Shown: positions 23,929 through 33,319, numbered from the stretch's first letter. The stretch is DNA of 35,408 nt from Deltaproteobacteria bacterium (GCA_005879795.1 VBKJ01000153.1:1-35408), one strand, 5' to 3'. Program-made: numbers and translations. The notes: generated by a model not told the origin, from the letters alone.

Positions 23929-25041
23929 ATGGCGAACGAGCGCATCATCTCGGCGGACTCGCACGTGAACCCGCCGAAGGACCTGTGGACGTCGCGCGCG
24001 CCCGCGAAGCTCCGCGACCGGGTGCCCCGCGTCGAGTCCACGCCGCAAGGCGACTTGTGGATCGTCGACTCGCAGGTCTCGGGTGCGATCGGTCTCGACG
24101 CCTCTGCCGGCCACAAGCCCGAGGAGTTCCGGCCCTCGGGGATGACCTACAAGGACATGCGGCCCGGCTCCTACGACCCGGCGGCGCGGCTCGCCGACAT
24201 GGACCTCGACGGCGTCGACGCCGAGATCCTCTACTTCGGCGGGCCCGTCACCTCGCTCTCGCCCGATCCCGAGCTGCGCGGCTACGTCATCCAGACCTAC
24301 AACGACTGGATGGTCGAGCTGTCGAAGGCGGCGCCCACCCGCCTCGTCGGTCTCGCGCACATCCCCCTCCTCGACCTGGCGGAGGCGATGGCCGAGCTCC
24401 GGCGCGTCGCGAAGCTCGGGCTCCGCGGCTTCCATGTCGACCCCTTCCCGGACGAGCGCGGCGGGAAGGCGCTCTGGGATGCCGCCTACGAGCCCTTCTG
24501 GTCGCTGGTCGAGGAGACCGGGCTCCCCGTGAGCTTCCACATCGTGGGGCCGCGCAACACGAACGTGCAGCAGACCTTCATGAACCCGACCCCGGGCGTG
24601 AAGGAGACCTTCATCGCCATCGCGCCCATCTCGATCTGCGAGGTGGTCTCGACGCTCGTCTTCACCGGCATCCTGGCGCGCCATCCGAAGCTCCACTTCG
24701 TGCTGGTCGAGTGCGGCATCGGCTGGATCCCCTACTTCGTCGAGCGCATGGACCAGACCTTCAACAAGCACCGCTTCTGGACCAAGTCGGTGATCACCGA
24801 GAAGCCGAGCACCTTCTGGTACCGCCAGGGGCACGCGACCTTCATCCAGGACCTGTCGGGCGTGGCGGCGCGCCAGAGGGCCGGCCTGCGCAACATCATG
24901 TGGTCGACCGACTACCCGCACTCGGACAGCACCTGGCCGAGGTCGCGCGCGGCGCTGGCCGAGCACTTCAAGGACGTCCCCGAGGACGAGCGGGCGCTGA
25001 TCGCGGGTGGGAACGCCGCGGCGCTCTACGGGCTCAACTGA
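23929..25041 (+). CDS. Amidohydrolase-family (ACMSD-like) metal-dependent hydrolase or decarboxylase
   Basis: 370 residues. Metal-site pattern of the PF04909 group: ISADSHVNPP at the start (His), GFHVDPFPD, SFHIVGPR (His) and WSTDYPHSDSTWP near the end (Asp). This group includes decarboxylases such as ACMSD and 6-methylsalicylate decarboxylase and several hydrolases. MTYKDMRPGSYDPAARLADM is typical of uncharacterised members tied to acyl or aromatic degradation. The ATG at 23929 is preferred over the GTG at 23923 by ribosome-site distance. Its stop shares a base with the zinc-ribbon gene that follows. Substrate not predictable. Confidence 0.85.
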   Translation: MANERIISADSHVNPPKDLWTSRAPAKLRDRVPRVESTPQGDLWIVDSQVSGAIGLDASAGHKPEEFRPSGMTYKDMRPGSYDPAARLADMDLDGVDAEILYFGGPVTSLSPDPELRGYVIQTYNDWMVELSKAAPTRLVGLAHIPLLDLAEAMAELRRVAKLGLRGFHVDPFPDERGGKALWDAAYEPFWSLVEETGLPVSFHIVGPRNTNVQQTFMNPTPGVKETFIAIAPISICEVVSTLVFTGILARHPKLHFVLVECGIGWIPYFVERMDQTFNKHRFWTKSVITEKPSTFWYRQGHATFIQDLSGVAARQRAGLRNIMWSTDYPHSDSTWPRSRAALAEHFKDVPEDERALIAGGNAAALYGLN

Positions 25042-25331
25042 TGGGCTCGATCGTCGCCTACAAGTGCCCCTCGTGCGGCTTCGCGACCGAGCAGCTGAGC
25101 GTCGGCTGGGGAAAGGCGGGCCGCGCCCGGTTCTGGGGCGGCCTCGCCGTCTGCGGCGAGTGCAAGGACCTGATCGTCGTCGACCTCTCCGAGCAGCGCG
25201 CCGACCGCCGCGACCGACGCTGCGCGAAGTGCAACGCGCCGGTCAAGCTGATCGAGGGAACCGTGGACCGCATCCCGTGTCCGCGCTGCGGAGCGGCGCT
25301 GCGGCACGCGACGCTCGGGAGCTGGAGCTAG
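25041..25331 (+). CDS. Double zinc-ribbon protein (96 aa)
   Basis: Four CxxC pairs: CPSC, CGEC, CAKC and CPRC, i.e. two zinc ribbons in 96 residues, with a Trp/Gly-rich link (GWGKAGRARFWGG). No signal peptide. It is translationally coupled to the amidohydrolase (shared base at stop and start), so may be a small partner of it. The last bases interlock tail-to-tail with the convergent DUF35 gene (CTAG shared by the two stops). Family not recognised. Confidence 0.7.
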   Translation: MGSIVAYKCPSCGFATEQLSVGWGKAGRARFWGGLAVCGECKDLIVVDLSEQRADRRDRRCAKCNAPVKLIEGTVDRIPCPRCGAALRHATLGSWS

Positions 25332-25729
25332 GGCGCGCGGCGGAACTTCACGAGCGTGATCTCGTCGCTCGCCGCCACGAACACCGCCTCGACGGGCATG
25401 CCGGCGCGGATCTGCTCCGGCGGGCAGTGGAGCACCTCGCTCACGAAGTGCACGCCCTCCTCCATGAGCACGTCGACGACGTTGTAGGGCTGCTTCGACT
25501 CGAACGCAGGCAGCGTCGGTCCGCGCACGATCGTCCACGTCCACACCGTGCCGCGGCCAGTCGAGCGCTCCCAGGCGAAGTCGCGCGACAGGCACCGGGG
25601 GCACGTCGGCCGCGGGTAGTGGCGAAAGCGGCCGCAGCCCGTGCAACGCTGGAAGCGGAGCTCGCCGCACCGGGCGGCGGCCCAGAACTCGGCATCGTCA
25701 CGCGTCGGCCCCGGGAGCGGCGGGCTCAT
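25328..25729 (-). CDS. DUF35 zinc-ribbon/OB-fold protein (Ltp2-type aldolase partner)
   Basis: 133 residues. Zinc ribbon CTGCGRFRHYPRPTCPRC, then OB-fold with GTVWTWTIVRGP and PYNVVDVLMEEGVHFVSEV. Start overlaps the thiolase-like gene (ATGA). In the steroid side-chain pathway a DUF35 domain (ChsH2) forms the active aldolase with Ltp2, and the gene order and the partner's features match that. The exact substrate is unknown. Confidence 0.88.
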   Translation of the reverse strand: MSPPLPGPTRDDAEFWAAARCGELRFQRCTGCGRFRHYPRPTCPRCLSRDFAWERSTGRGTVWTWTIVRGPTLPAFESKQPYNVVDVLMEEGVHFVSEVLHCPPEQIRAGMPVEAVFVAASDEITLVKFRRAP

Positions 25730-26919
25730 CGGCGGAGGATCACGGCGCCGGTCGGGTCGGTGTTGCCGCCGGCGACGAGGGCGAGCTCACAGCCAGCGAC
25801 CTGCGCCGTCGAGGTGCCGCGGATCTGCCGCACCGCCTCCACCGTGTTGTTGAAGCCGTGGATGAAGGCCTCGGAGAGCTGGCCGCCGTTGGTGTTGCAG
25901 ACGAGCCTTCCGTCCGGCCACGCGAGCCCGCCCCGTTCGACGAACGGCCCGCCCTCGCCCGGCCCGCAGAAGCCGTAATCCTCGAGTGCCATGATGACGA
26001 GCGGCGTGAAGAAGTCGTAGAAGCAGGCGACGTCGATGTCCTTCGGCTCGACGCCTGCCATCGCCCACAGCCGGCGGGCGGCGCGCGGGGCGCCGTCATC
26101 GGTTCGGTTGCTGCCCCGTTCGTAATAGGTCGAGAGACGGATGTGGTGGCCGCCCGCCGCCATCGCGCCGGCCAGGATGTAGGCGGGCGGCTGGCGGAGG
26201 TCGCGCGCGCGCTCGGCCGCGGTCACGACCAGTGCGACCGCGCCGTCGGTCTCGAGGCAGCAGTCGAGCAGCCGCAGCGGGTCGGAGACCATGCGCGAGG
26301 CGTGGTGGTCGGCGATCGTGATCGGCGTGCCCATGACCGCATGCGGGTTGCGCACGGCGTGGCTCCGGAAGGCGACCGCCACCTCGGCGTACTGCTCGTC
26401 GGTGGTGCCGTACTCGATGCGGTGGCGCATGGCGATCATCGCCATCTCCTGGAAGGCGGCGACCAGGCCGTGCGGGACGTGCCACTTGTTCAAACCCGTG
26501 AGCGCCACCTCTCCGAGCCGCTCCCAGTAGCGCCCGCCCTGGTGCACGCCAGCGCCGTAGGCGGAGTGCTTGCCGCGCGCGCGCGAACGATGGACCAGCA
26601 CGGTCGACGCCATGCCGGCCGCGATCGCCGTCGCCGCCAGCACGAGGACCGACGCCGAGCCGCCGCCGCCCCAGGCGCTCGACGCGAACCAGCCGAGATC
26701 GGGGTGGCCGAGCGCGGCGAGCAAGTTCTCCTCGTCGGTCGTCTCCATGTCGTAGCGCACCGTGCCGTCGATGTCGCGCGGCGAGAGGCCGGCGTCGGCG
26801 CAGGCGGCGAGGATCGCCTCGAGCGCCATGTCGTACTCGGAGCGGCCGAGGGACTTCCCGAACGCGGTCTGGCCGATGCCGACGACCGCCGCCCGGCCGC
26901 GGATCGTCGCCGCGCTCAC
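25726..26919 (-). CDS. Ltp2-like thiolase-fold aldolase
   Basis: 397 residues, GTG start overlapping the CoA-transferase stop (GTGA). Thiolase fold (AAVVGIGQTAFGKSLGRSEY), but the Cys position holds Gly: SSAWGGGGSASVL. Late motifs NTNGGQLSEAFIHGFNNTVE and CFYDFFTPLVIMALEDYGFC match the lipid-transfer protein Ltp2 group, in which tyrosines, not cysteine, catalyse a retro-aldol cleavage of a steroid side-chain CoA thioester. Thiolysis is therefore unlikely. Operon order: double CoA-transferase, this gene, DUF35. Suggests cleavage of a branched or sterol-like acyl-CoA. Confidence 0.85.
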   Translation of the reverse strand: MSAATIRGRAAVVGIGQTAFGKSLGRSEYDMALEAILAACADAGLSPRDIDGTVRYDMETTDEENLLAALGHPDLGWFASSAWGGGGSASVLVLAATAIAAGMASTVLVHRSRARGKHSAYGAGVHQGGRYWERLGEVALTGLNKWHVPHGLVAAFQEMAMIAMRHRIEYGTTDEQYAEVAVAFRSHAVRNPHAVMGTPITIADHHASRMVSDPLRLLDCCLETDGAVALVVTAAERARDLRQPPAYILAGAMAAGGHHIRLSTYYERGSNRTDDGAPRAARRLWAMAGVEPKDIDVACFYDFFTPLVIMALEDYGFCGPGEGGPFVERGGLAWPDGRLVCNTNGGQLSEAFIHGFNNTVEAVRQIRGTSTAQVAGCELALVAGGNTDPTGAVILRR

Positions 26920-29279
26920 TGGAGGACGCCGTCCTCGGCGAGGCGGGCCACCTGGGCGCGGGAGAGGCCGAGGACGCGAGTCAGCACGTCCTCGGTGTCG
27001 GCGCCGAGGCGCGGCGCGGGCCGGGGCGGTGCGAGCGGCGTGCGGGAGAAGCGGATCGGGTTCCCGCTGTGCCGCTCGGGACCGATCTCGGGGTGCTCGA
27101 CGGTCACGATCGCGCCGCGCGCGGCGAGGTGCGGGTCGGCGCGGTGATCGTCGCCGTTCTGGACCGGCATGGCCGAGACGCCCGCCGCCTGGAGCGCCGC
27201 GGCCGCCTCCTCGGCGCTGCGCGCGCGCGTCCACTCGGCGACGCGGCGGTCGAGGTCGGCGCGCGCGGCGAGCCTGCCCGCGAGCGACGCGAGCGCGGGG
27301 TCGTGGGGCCAGCCGAGCGCGCCCGCGAAGCGCTCCCACGCCTCGTCGCCGACCACCGCGATGGCCACCCAGCGGTCCTCGCCCGCGCTCGGGTAGACGC
27401 CGTGCGGGCAGGCGTACAGGGCCGCGTTGCCCCGCTGGGCGGTGGGCCGGCCGGTCGCCGGCCCTTCCAGGTAGAACTCGCCGATCAGATACGCTGCCGC
27501 CTCCGCCTGCGACATCTCGATCAGCTGCCCCTCGCCCGTGCGGCGGCGGTGCTCGAGCGCGGCCAGCACCGCGACCGCCGCCAGCTTGGCGGCGATGTGG
27601 TCGGGGTGGTTGAGCGACGAGCCTGCGGGATACGGCGCGTCGGGATGGTTCCAGAGCCAGGTGACGCCCGCGAAGGCCGAGTTGAGCGGGCCGTAGGCGG
27701 AGGCCTCGCCGAGCGGCCCGCCGCGGCCGAAGCCCTGGGAGGCGACGTAGATGATGTCGGGACGGACGCGGCGAACGTCCTCGTAGTCGAGACCCCACTG
27801 GCGGACCACGTCGCCGCGGTTGTTCTCGATCAGGACGTCCGCCGCCGCGCAGAGACGGAGGGCCAGCTCGCGGCCGCGCGGCGTGCGCAGGTCGAGGGCG
27901 ACGCTCAGCTGGGCGCGCGAGGCGTCGTTGAAGGTCCACGAGCGGTCGAAGGCGTCGGGCTCGACCGTGACGCGGCGGAGAAAGTCGACGTTGGCCCGCG
28001 ACTCGACCTTGATGACCTCGGCGCCGAGCTCGGCGAGCAGCGTCCCCGTCTCGGGGATGGCGACGCCGCAGCCGAGGTCGATCACGCGGAGCCCGGCGAG
28101 GGCCGGGCGGCTCGCGCCGTCGCCGCTCGGGTGCTCGGGCGCGCGCGGCGGGAAGCCGGCGCCGGGTACCGGCGCCGGGCGCGCCAGCACCGCGGGCGTG
28201 CGCGAGAAGTTGAAGGGCGCGGGCGCGAAGGGCGCGTCGCCCAGGTGCGGGAACCCCGTCGCGCGGAAGTAGCCGCGGACGCGCGTCTGCTCCTCGGCCA
28301 CGAACTCCTCGGGCGTGTTGACGGGCGTGATCGGCACGCCGAGCCGGCGCCCCTCGGCGAGGACCTCCGCGCGCGCGCGCCCCGCGAGCGCCTCCGCGGC
28401 GACCACGCGCACGACGTCACCGTTCATGAGGCGGAAGAGCGCCACGCCCCAATGCTCACCCTCGAGCGCCTCGGGGTTGCCGAGGAGCGCCACGAACGCC
28501 CGCCACTGCCGCGGCGAGCCGGGCAGCACGCGCACGTAGCCGTCGGCGGTCTTGAGCACGTGGTACGCGCCGTCGGCGTTGCGCGGCGGTGAGACGGGCA
28601 GCATCGGGTAGAGGCGCGCGTAGTCGGCGAGCGGGATCGACCACGGGTTCATGCCGTTCAGCGCCGCCTCCTGCACCGAGACCTCGACCGTCTGCCCCCT
28701 GCCGTGACGCGCGCGGTCGAGGAGGGCCGCGAGCGCGCCGGCCACGGCGAAGACCGCGCCGCAATCGTGTGCCGCGTAGCCCGGGAGCCAGCACGGCGGC
28801 CGCTCGCGGAAGCCGGAGGCATGAAGCGCGCCCGAAGCGGCGAAGGCCGGCAGCGCCTCGAGCCGCCAGCCCGCGCACGGGCCCGTCAGCCCGAGGTCCG
28901 CGAGCGCGACGTGCACGAGGCGCGGATGGCGCTCCTGGACCTCGGCGGGGGTGAGGCCGTGGCGGCGCTCGCCCTCGGGACCGAGGTTCTCGATCAGGAT
29001 GTCGGCCTGCTCGCACAGCGCGCAGAAGCGGTGCCAGCCGTCGGCGTCGTGCAGGTCGAGGACCGCGCTGCGCTTGTTGGCGTTGCGATAGAAGAACGGG
29101 AGCGAGCGGTCCGGAGCCTCGATGCCACCCGCGAACGGCGGGACGAGGCGCCCCGGGTCGCCGCGCGGCGGCTCGACCTTCACCACGTCGGCGCCCAGGT
29201 CGGCGAGGAGCCGCCCCGCGAATGCGCCGCGGAGATCGGTCAGGTCGACGACGCGGAGGTGTTCGAGCGCCGCGGGCAT
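26916..29279 (-). CDS. Fused double CaiB/BaiF CoA-transferase
   Basis: 787 residues, twice the usual ~400. Two class III CoA-transferase halves: LEHLRVVDLTDLRGAFAGR and LGADVVKVEPPRGDP (first), LAGLRVIDLGCGVAIPETGT and LGAEVIKVES (second, from about residue 395). In formyl-CoA transferase an Asp (169) forms the acyl intermediate inside a YDLLIQAMSG segment. The equivalent here is EALPAFAASG in the first half and YGPLNSAFAG in the second: no Asp in either. It may be a CoA-binding or structural enzyme, or use another residue. Start chosen at MPAALEHLRV. Co-translated with the aldolase pair. Confidence 0.85.
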   Translation of the reverse strand: MPAALEHLRVVDLTDLRGAFAGRLLADLGADVVKVEPPRGDPGRLVPPFAGGIEAPDRSLPFFYRNANKRSAVLDLHDADGWHRFCALCEQADILIENLGPEGERRHGLTPAEVQERHPRLVHVALADLGLTGPCAGWRLEALPAFAASGALHASGFRERPPCWLPGYAAHDCGAVFAVAGALAALLDRARHGRGQTVEVSVQEAALNGMNPWSIPLADYARLYPMLPVSPPRNADGAYHVLKTADGYVRVLPGSPRQWRAFVALLGNPEALEGEHWGVALFRLMNGDVVRVVAAEALAGRARAEVLAEGRRLGVPITPVNTPEEFVAEEQTRVRGYFRATGFPHLGDAPFAPAPFNFSRTPAVLARPAPVPGAGFPPRAPEHPSGDGASRPALAGLRVIDLGCGVAIPETGTLLAELGAEVIKVESRANVDFLRRVTVEPDAFDRSWTFNDASRAQLSVALDLRTPRGRELALRLCAAADVLIENNRGDVVRQWGLDYEDVRRVRPDIIYVASQGFGRGGPLGEASAYGPLNSAFAGVTWLWNHPDAPYPAGSSLNHPDHIAAKLAAVAVLAALEHRRRTGEGQLIEMSQAEAAAYLIGEFYLEGPATGRPTAQRGNAALYACPHGVYPSAGEDRWVAIAVVGDEAWERFAGALGWPHDPALASLAGRLAARADLDRRVAEWTRARSAEEAAAALQAAGVSAMPVQNGDDHRADPHLAARGAIVTVEHPEIGPERHSGNPIRFSRTPLAPPRPAPRLGADTEDVLTRVLGLSRAQVARLAEDGVLQ

Positions 29280-29373
29280 GCGGCCCCCTCTACTCCGCGG
29301 GTGACCGCGCCGGCAAGCTCCTCCCGGCCGAGGACTGGCGGCCAGGGCCGGCGCCGTGCTACCGCGACGGCGC

Positions 29374-30771
29374 ATGTCGGTAGCCCCTGCCGCGACCGTC
29401 CTCGAGCGCCAACTCCGCGAGGTAACCGCACTCAACGCCACGCTCCAGGCGCTCACCTCCACGCTCGACCTGCCGGAGATCCTCCGCATCGTCCTCGAGC
29501 ACACGAAGCACGTCACCTCCGCGGAGGGCCTCTCGCTCCTCCTCTACGACCGCGAGCGCGACGAGATCGTCTTCGCGGCCACCGAGACGCTCCAGGAGAA
29601 CACCCTCACCTGCCGCGAAGCCCCGCTGCCCCCGGCGGTGGGCGGGCTCATGAGCCCCGATCGGCTCATCGTGCCGGTGCGCGGCGAGGAGCGCGTCCTA
29701 GGCACAATCGAGCTCACGCGCCGCTACGACGGCCGCCCCTTCGACGAGGCAGACCGCGAGCGGGCCGGCGCGGTCGTCGCCGAGCTCGCCTCGACGGACG
29801 ATCTCGAGCGCGTCGCGCACGACCCCGATGCGCTGCACGGCCTCTTCGCCCGCCTCGCCGCCGCCGTGCCGAGCCAGGACGCGGTGCTCGTCATCTACGA
29901 TCGGGAGCGCCGCGAGCTCGCCTTTCGCGTCTCGCGGGCGCTCCGCCACGGGGTGATCGACGGCGTGCGGCTCCACATGGGCCAGGGCATCGCTGGCTGG
30001 GTGGCGCTCCACCGCGAGGCCGTCCGCCTCGATGACGCGAGCCACGACCCGCGCCATGACCCCCGTATCGCACGCGAGACTGGCCTCCTCCCGCGCAGGA
30101 TGCTCTGCGTGCCGATGGTGCACCGCGGCACCCTTCACGGCGTCATCCAGGTCATCAACAAGCTCGACGGCTCCGCCTTCGACGACAATGAGCTCCGGCT
30201 CGTGCAGAGCCTCGCCGACCACGCTGCGATCGCGATCGAGAACGCCTCGCTCTACCGGCAGGCGCAGCAGGCGGCGCTCACGGACGACTTGACGGGTCTC
30301 GGGAACACGCGGCACTTCAACCGGGTGCTCCCGGCGCTGCTCGCGCGCGGTGGGCCGGTGTCGCTGTTGGTGCTCGACCTCGATGGGCTCAAGGCGGTGG
30401 TGGACCGGTACGGGCACCTGGTGGGGAGCCGCGCCATCGCCGAGGTGGGGCACGTGATCGGGGGGCGGCTCAGGCCGGGGGACGTGGCGGCGCGGTTCGG
30501 CGGAGACGAGTTCGTGGTGATCCTCCCGGCGACCGACACGACGGCCGCGCGCGCGATCGCCGAGGGGCTGCGGGAGGCGATCGCGGCCTGCCCCATCCCG
30601 GGCGAGCGGGAGGGCGAGACGCTCACCGTGAGCATCGGAGTTGCGACCTTCCCGGATCACGCGGATGACGCGGAGGGGCTGTTCCGGGCGGCCGATGCAG
30701 CGATGTACGCGGTCAAGCGGAGTACGAAGAACGGCGTGGCGGGGGGGAGGAGAGCGTCCGAGGGCGGGTGA
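29374..30771 (+). CDS. GAF-GAF-GGDEF diguanylate cyclase
   Basis: 465 residues. A helical start (ATVLERQLREVTALNATLQA) leads into a first GAF domain (about 30-155) and a second (about 160-300, with HMGQGIAGWVALHREAVRL). The GGDEF domain follows: TDDLTGLGNTRHFNRVL, then ARFGGDEFVVI, so the active site is intact, and RPGD five residues before it is a product-inhibition I-site. It makes cyclic di-GMP, probably in response to a ligand bound by a GAF domain. No membrane segment. It starts 94 bases from the divergent CoA-transferase operon. Confidence 0.93.
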   Translation: MSVAPAATVLERQLREVTALNATLQALTSTLDLPEILRIVLEHTKHVTSAEGLSLLLYDRERDEIVFAATETLQENTLTCREAPLPPAVGGLMSPDRLIVPVRGEERVLGTIELTRRYDGRPFDEADRERAGAVVAELASTDDLERVAHDPDALHGLFARLAAAVPSQDAVLVIYDRERRELAFRVSRALRHGVIDGVRLHMGQGIAGWVALHREAVRLDDASHDPRHDPRIARETGLLPRRMLCVPMVHRGTLHGVIQVINKLDGSAFDDNELRLVQSLADHAAIAIENASLYRQAQQAALTDDLTGLGNTRHFNRVLPALLARGGPVSLLVLDLDGLKAVVDRYGHLVGSRAIAEVGHVIGGRLRPGDVAARFGGDEFVVILPATDTTAARAIAEGLREAIAACPIPGEREGETLTVSIGVATFPDHADDAEGLFRAADAAMYAVKRSTKNGVAGGRRASEGG

Positions 30772-30792
30772 ACCTAGGCCCCGCCGGCCGGC

Positions 30793-31311
30793 TCAGCGCA
30801 CCGGCTCCTTCCCCTCCGCCAGCGCCTGCAGCTCGAAGGTGTTCCGCCACGGCCCAAGGAGCCCGAGCCTCACCCACGCCTGGTAGAGGTAGTCCGTCAC
30901 CGCCCCCGGATCGCCCGGGCGCTCGACGCGCACCACCGTCACCCCGAGCTCGGGCCGCGTGCGCGCCAGCACGAGCGCGCGCGCCACGCGCCACTCCCAC
31001 TCCTCCACGCTCGCGATGCGGATGCCGTGGTGGTCGGTCAGATCGGCCTCCTGCCCTTCGAGGGCGGCGAGCGCCCGCCCGAGCTCCGCATCGCTCCGCC
31101 GAAGACGCGCCACCGCGTCGAACACCGCGCCCGCCGCCGGCGTCGGGCGGAGATAGAGCGCGCCGCGGTTCAGGTCGTCGCCCAGGCGGTAGCCGACGAG
31201 ATGCGGCTTGCGCACGATGAGCGTCCACGGGAAGAGCGCCTCGATGCACGCGCAGAGGCCGTCCACGTGCTCGGGCGGGACGCAGTAGTTGTTGTGGTTC
31301 CACGCATCCAC
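30793..31311 (-). CDS. Hypothetical VOC-like protein (172 aa)
   Basis: The N terminus NHNNYCVPPEHVDGLCACIE and later KPHLVGYRLGDDLNRGALYL suggest a vicinal-oxygen-chelate fold, weakly. A helical, charged middle follows (DAVARLRRSDAELGRALAAL), with a C-terminal half EWEWRVARALVLARTRPELG. GTG start at 31311. It ends 22 bases from the cyclase stop (convergent) and is divergent from the CoA-transferase, so is probably a single-gene unit. Substrate and activity unknown. Confidence 0.6.
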   Translation of the reverse strand: MDAWNHNNYCVPPEHVDGLCACIEALFPWTLIVRKPHLVGYRLGDDLNRGALYLRPTPAAGAVFDAVARLRRSDAELGRALAALEGQEADLTDHHGIRIASVEEWEWRVARALVLARTRPELGVTVVRVERPGDPGAVTDYLYQAWVRLGLLGPWRNTFELQALAEGKEPVR

Positions 31312-31391
31312 GCCCCGCGCATAGCAGGCGCTCGGGGCGCGTGCGAGCGGTGCCTTGACGCGCTCGCCCCCTGGCTCCTAGTCTCGCCCTC

Positions 31392-32597
31392 ATGGCAACC
31401 GTGCTCGATGGCATCACGGTGGTGGAGGTGGCGGACTGGGGCTTCGTCCCCTCCGCCGGCACCGCGCTGGGCGACTGGGGCGCGGCGGTGGTGAAGATCG
31501 AGCACCCGCGCCACGGCGACCCGATCCGCGGCCTGATCACCGGCGGCATGATCCCGGGCGCGTCCGGGCGGAACTTCATCGTCGAACAGCTCGGGCGCCA
31601 CAAGCGCAGCGTCGGCATCGACCTCGGGACCGACGAGGGCCGCGCGCTCCTCTATCGCCTGGTCGAGCGCGCCGACGTGTTCCTCACCAACTTCCTGCCC
31701 GACGCGCGCGAGCGCCTGCGCATCACCTACGAGGACTTGAAGCGCGTGAACCCGCGCCTCGTCTACGCCAAGGGCCACGGCCAGGGCGCGCGCGGACCCG
31801 ACGCGCGCCGCGGCGGCTACGACGGCGTGTCGTTCTGGGCGCGGGGCGGGATCGCGGACCGGCTCTCGACGCCGGGCGGGCCCTACGTGCAGCAGCGGCC
31901 CGCCTTCGGCGACTTCATCGGCGGGATGTGCATCGCGGGCGGCGTCGCCGCGGCACTTTTCCGGCGCGAGAAGATGGGTGAAGGCATCGAGCTCGACGTC
32001 TCGCTCCTCGGCACGGCCATGTGGGTGCTCTCGCCCGACATCGTCGCCGCCCTCATGTACGGCGCCCTGCTGCCCTCGGCGGGCGAGATGCGCGTCACGC
32101 CGAACCCGCTGGTCGGGAACTACGTCTGCCAGGACGGGAAATCCATCGTCCTCATGATGCTCCAGGCGGAGCGCTTCTGGCCGCACTTCGCGGAGACCAT
32201 CGGCCGCCGGGACCTCCTCGAGCGCTACCCGACGCCCGCGGCTCGACAGGAGAAGCGCCAGGAGATCGCCGAGGAGCTGGCGCGCCACTTCGCGACCCGG
32301 GCGCGCGACGAGTGGGCGCGCATCCTGCGCGCGTCGGAGTGCATCTGGGGGCCGCTCCAGAGCCCGCTCGACCTCCCCCGGGACCCCCAGGTCGAGGCCA
32401 ACGGCTACCTGCTCGAGTCGCCCGCGCCCGAGGGTCCGGTGCGCGTGTGCGCGAACCCGGTCCAGTTCGCGGGCGCGCCGCCCGTGGTCCGGCGGCCCGC
32501 CCAGGAGGCGGGCGCGCAGACCGAGGAGGTGCTGCTCGAGCTCGGTTGCAGCTGGGAGGAGATCGCACGCTGGAAGGAGAGCGGGGTCGTGGCGTGA
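31392..32597 (+). CDS. CaiB/BaiF family CoA-transferase
   Basis: 401 residues, normal single-unit size. LDGITVVEVADWGFVPSAGT, AAVVKIEHPRHGDPIRG, NFIVEQLGRHKRSVGIDLG, and GGYDGVSFWARGGIADR, in which the catalytic Asp of the class III CoA-transferases (GYD) is present, unlike in the fused relative. It moves CoA between carboxylic acids. Ends ELGCSWEEIARWKESGVVA, typical. The TetR-carotenoid oxygenase unit follows after 68 bases. Confidence 0.9.
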   Translation: MATVLDGITVVEVADWGFVPSAGTALGDWGAAVVKIEHPRHGDPIRGLITGGMIPGASGRNFIVEQLGRHKRSVGIDLGTDEGRALLYRLVERADVFLTNFLPDARERLRITYEDLKRVNPRLVYAKGHGQGARGPDARRGGYDGVSFWARGGIADRLSTPGGPYVQQRPAFGDFIGGMCIAGGVAAALFRREKMGEGIELDVSLLGTAMWVLSPDIVAALMYGALLPSAGEMRVTPNPLVGNYVCQDGKSIVLMMLQAERFWPHFAETIGRRDLLERYPTPAARQEKRQEIAEELARHFATRARDEWARILRASECIWGPLQSPLDLPRDPQVEANGYLLESPAPEGPVRVCANPVQFAGAPPVVRRPAQEAGAQTEEVLLELGCSWEEIARWKESGVVA

Positions 32598-32628
32598 GGC
32601 TCGCCGACCCGTCGCGCGGCACGCCCCC

Positions 32629-32658
32629 TTGACTCGCCAAATATAGCGGCGCTATAGA
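32629..32658 (+). promoter_or_regulatory. Promoter with TetR-type operator
   Basis: TTGACT (32629-32634) as -35; -10 CTATAG (32652-32657) at 17 or TATAGA at 18 bases. The perfect palindrome TATAGC-GGC-GCTATA (32642-32656) covers the spacer and -10, eight to nine bases before the GTG of the TetR gene. Classic autorepression layout; the mRNA is nearly leaderless. Confidence 0.8.
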
Positions 32659-32665
32659 GCTGCCC

Positions 32666-33319
32666 GTGGCCTCCCGCGCCGCCGCCCTCGCCCGCTCCCG
32701 CGACGCCGACTCGGAGGCCACGCGGCGCGCCATCCTGGCGGCCGCCGAGGACCTGCTCGCGCAGGGCGACCTCTCCATCCGCCAGCTCTGCGCGCGCGCC
32801 GGCGTGACGCCGCCCACCATCTACCATCACTTCGGCGACAAGCGCGCGCTCGTCGAGCGGGTGATCGACGACTGCTTCGCGGTCTTCGACCGGGCCCTCG
32901 CCCGCCGCCGCCCGCCGGCCGACCCGGTCGAGGCGCTCGCCTGGGCCTTCGACCGCTACGTCGAGTACGGCCTCGCGCATCCCGCCCACTACCGCCTCAT
33001 GTTCCAGCAGCGCGACGCGCGGCGGCCCACGCCTGCCGGCCTCGTATCGTACGACCGGCTGCGTCGCATGCTCGCGGCGATCGCCGCCGCGGGCCGCCTG
33101 CGCGTCCCGGTCGAGGAGGCGACGCGCGCCTGCTGGTGCGCCGCGCACGGCGTCACCTCGCTGCTCGTCGGCGGCTACTTCTCCGCCCAGGACCCCGCCG
33201 TCGCGCTCCTGCGCGACGGGTTGATCGCCCAGCTCACCACGGCCGCCGCCGCGCGGCGCGCGCGCCGCCCGCGCGGCCAGAAAGGGAACCGCCCATGGTA
33301 CGTCGCGAATCGGAGGTGA
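32666..33319 (+). CDS. TetR-family transcriptional regulator
   Basis: 217 residues, GTG start. The N-terminal HTH is [20 protein letters not shown] followed by [20 protein letters not shown] and [11 protein letters not shown]. The C-terminal ligand domain contains [20 protein letters not shown] and [17 protein letters not shown]. It probably represses its own operon through the palindrome just upstream until a small lipophilic ligand binds. The last 25 bases overlap the carotenoid oxygenase gene, so the two are coupled. Confidence 0.92.
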   Translation: MASRAAALARSRDADSEATRRAILAAAEDLLAQGDLSIRQLCARAGVTPPTIYHHFGDKRALVERVIDDCFAVFDRALARRRPPADPVEALAWAFDRYVEYGLAHPAHYRLMFQQRDARRPTPAGLVSYDRLRRMLAAIAAAGRLRVPVEEATRACWCAAHGVTSLLVGGYFSAQDPAVALLRDGLIAQLTTAAAARRARRPRGQKGNRPWYVANRR

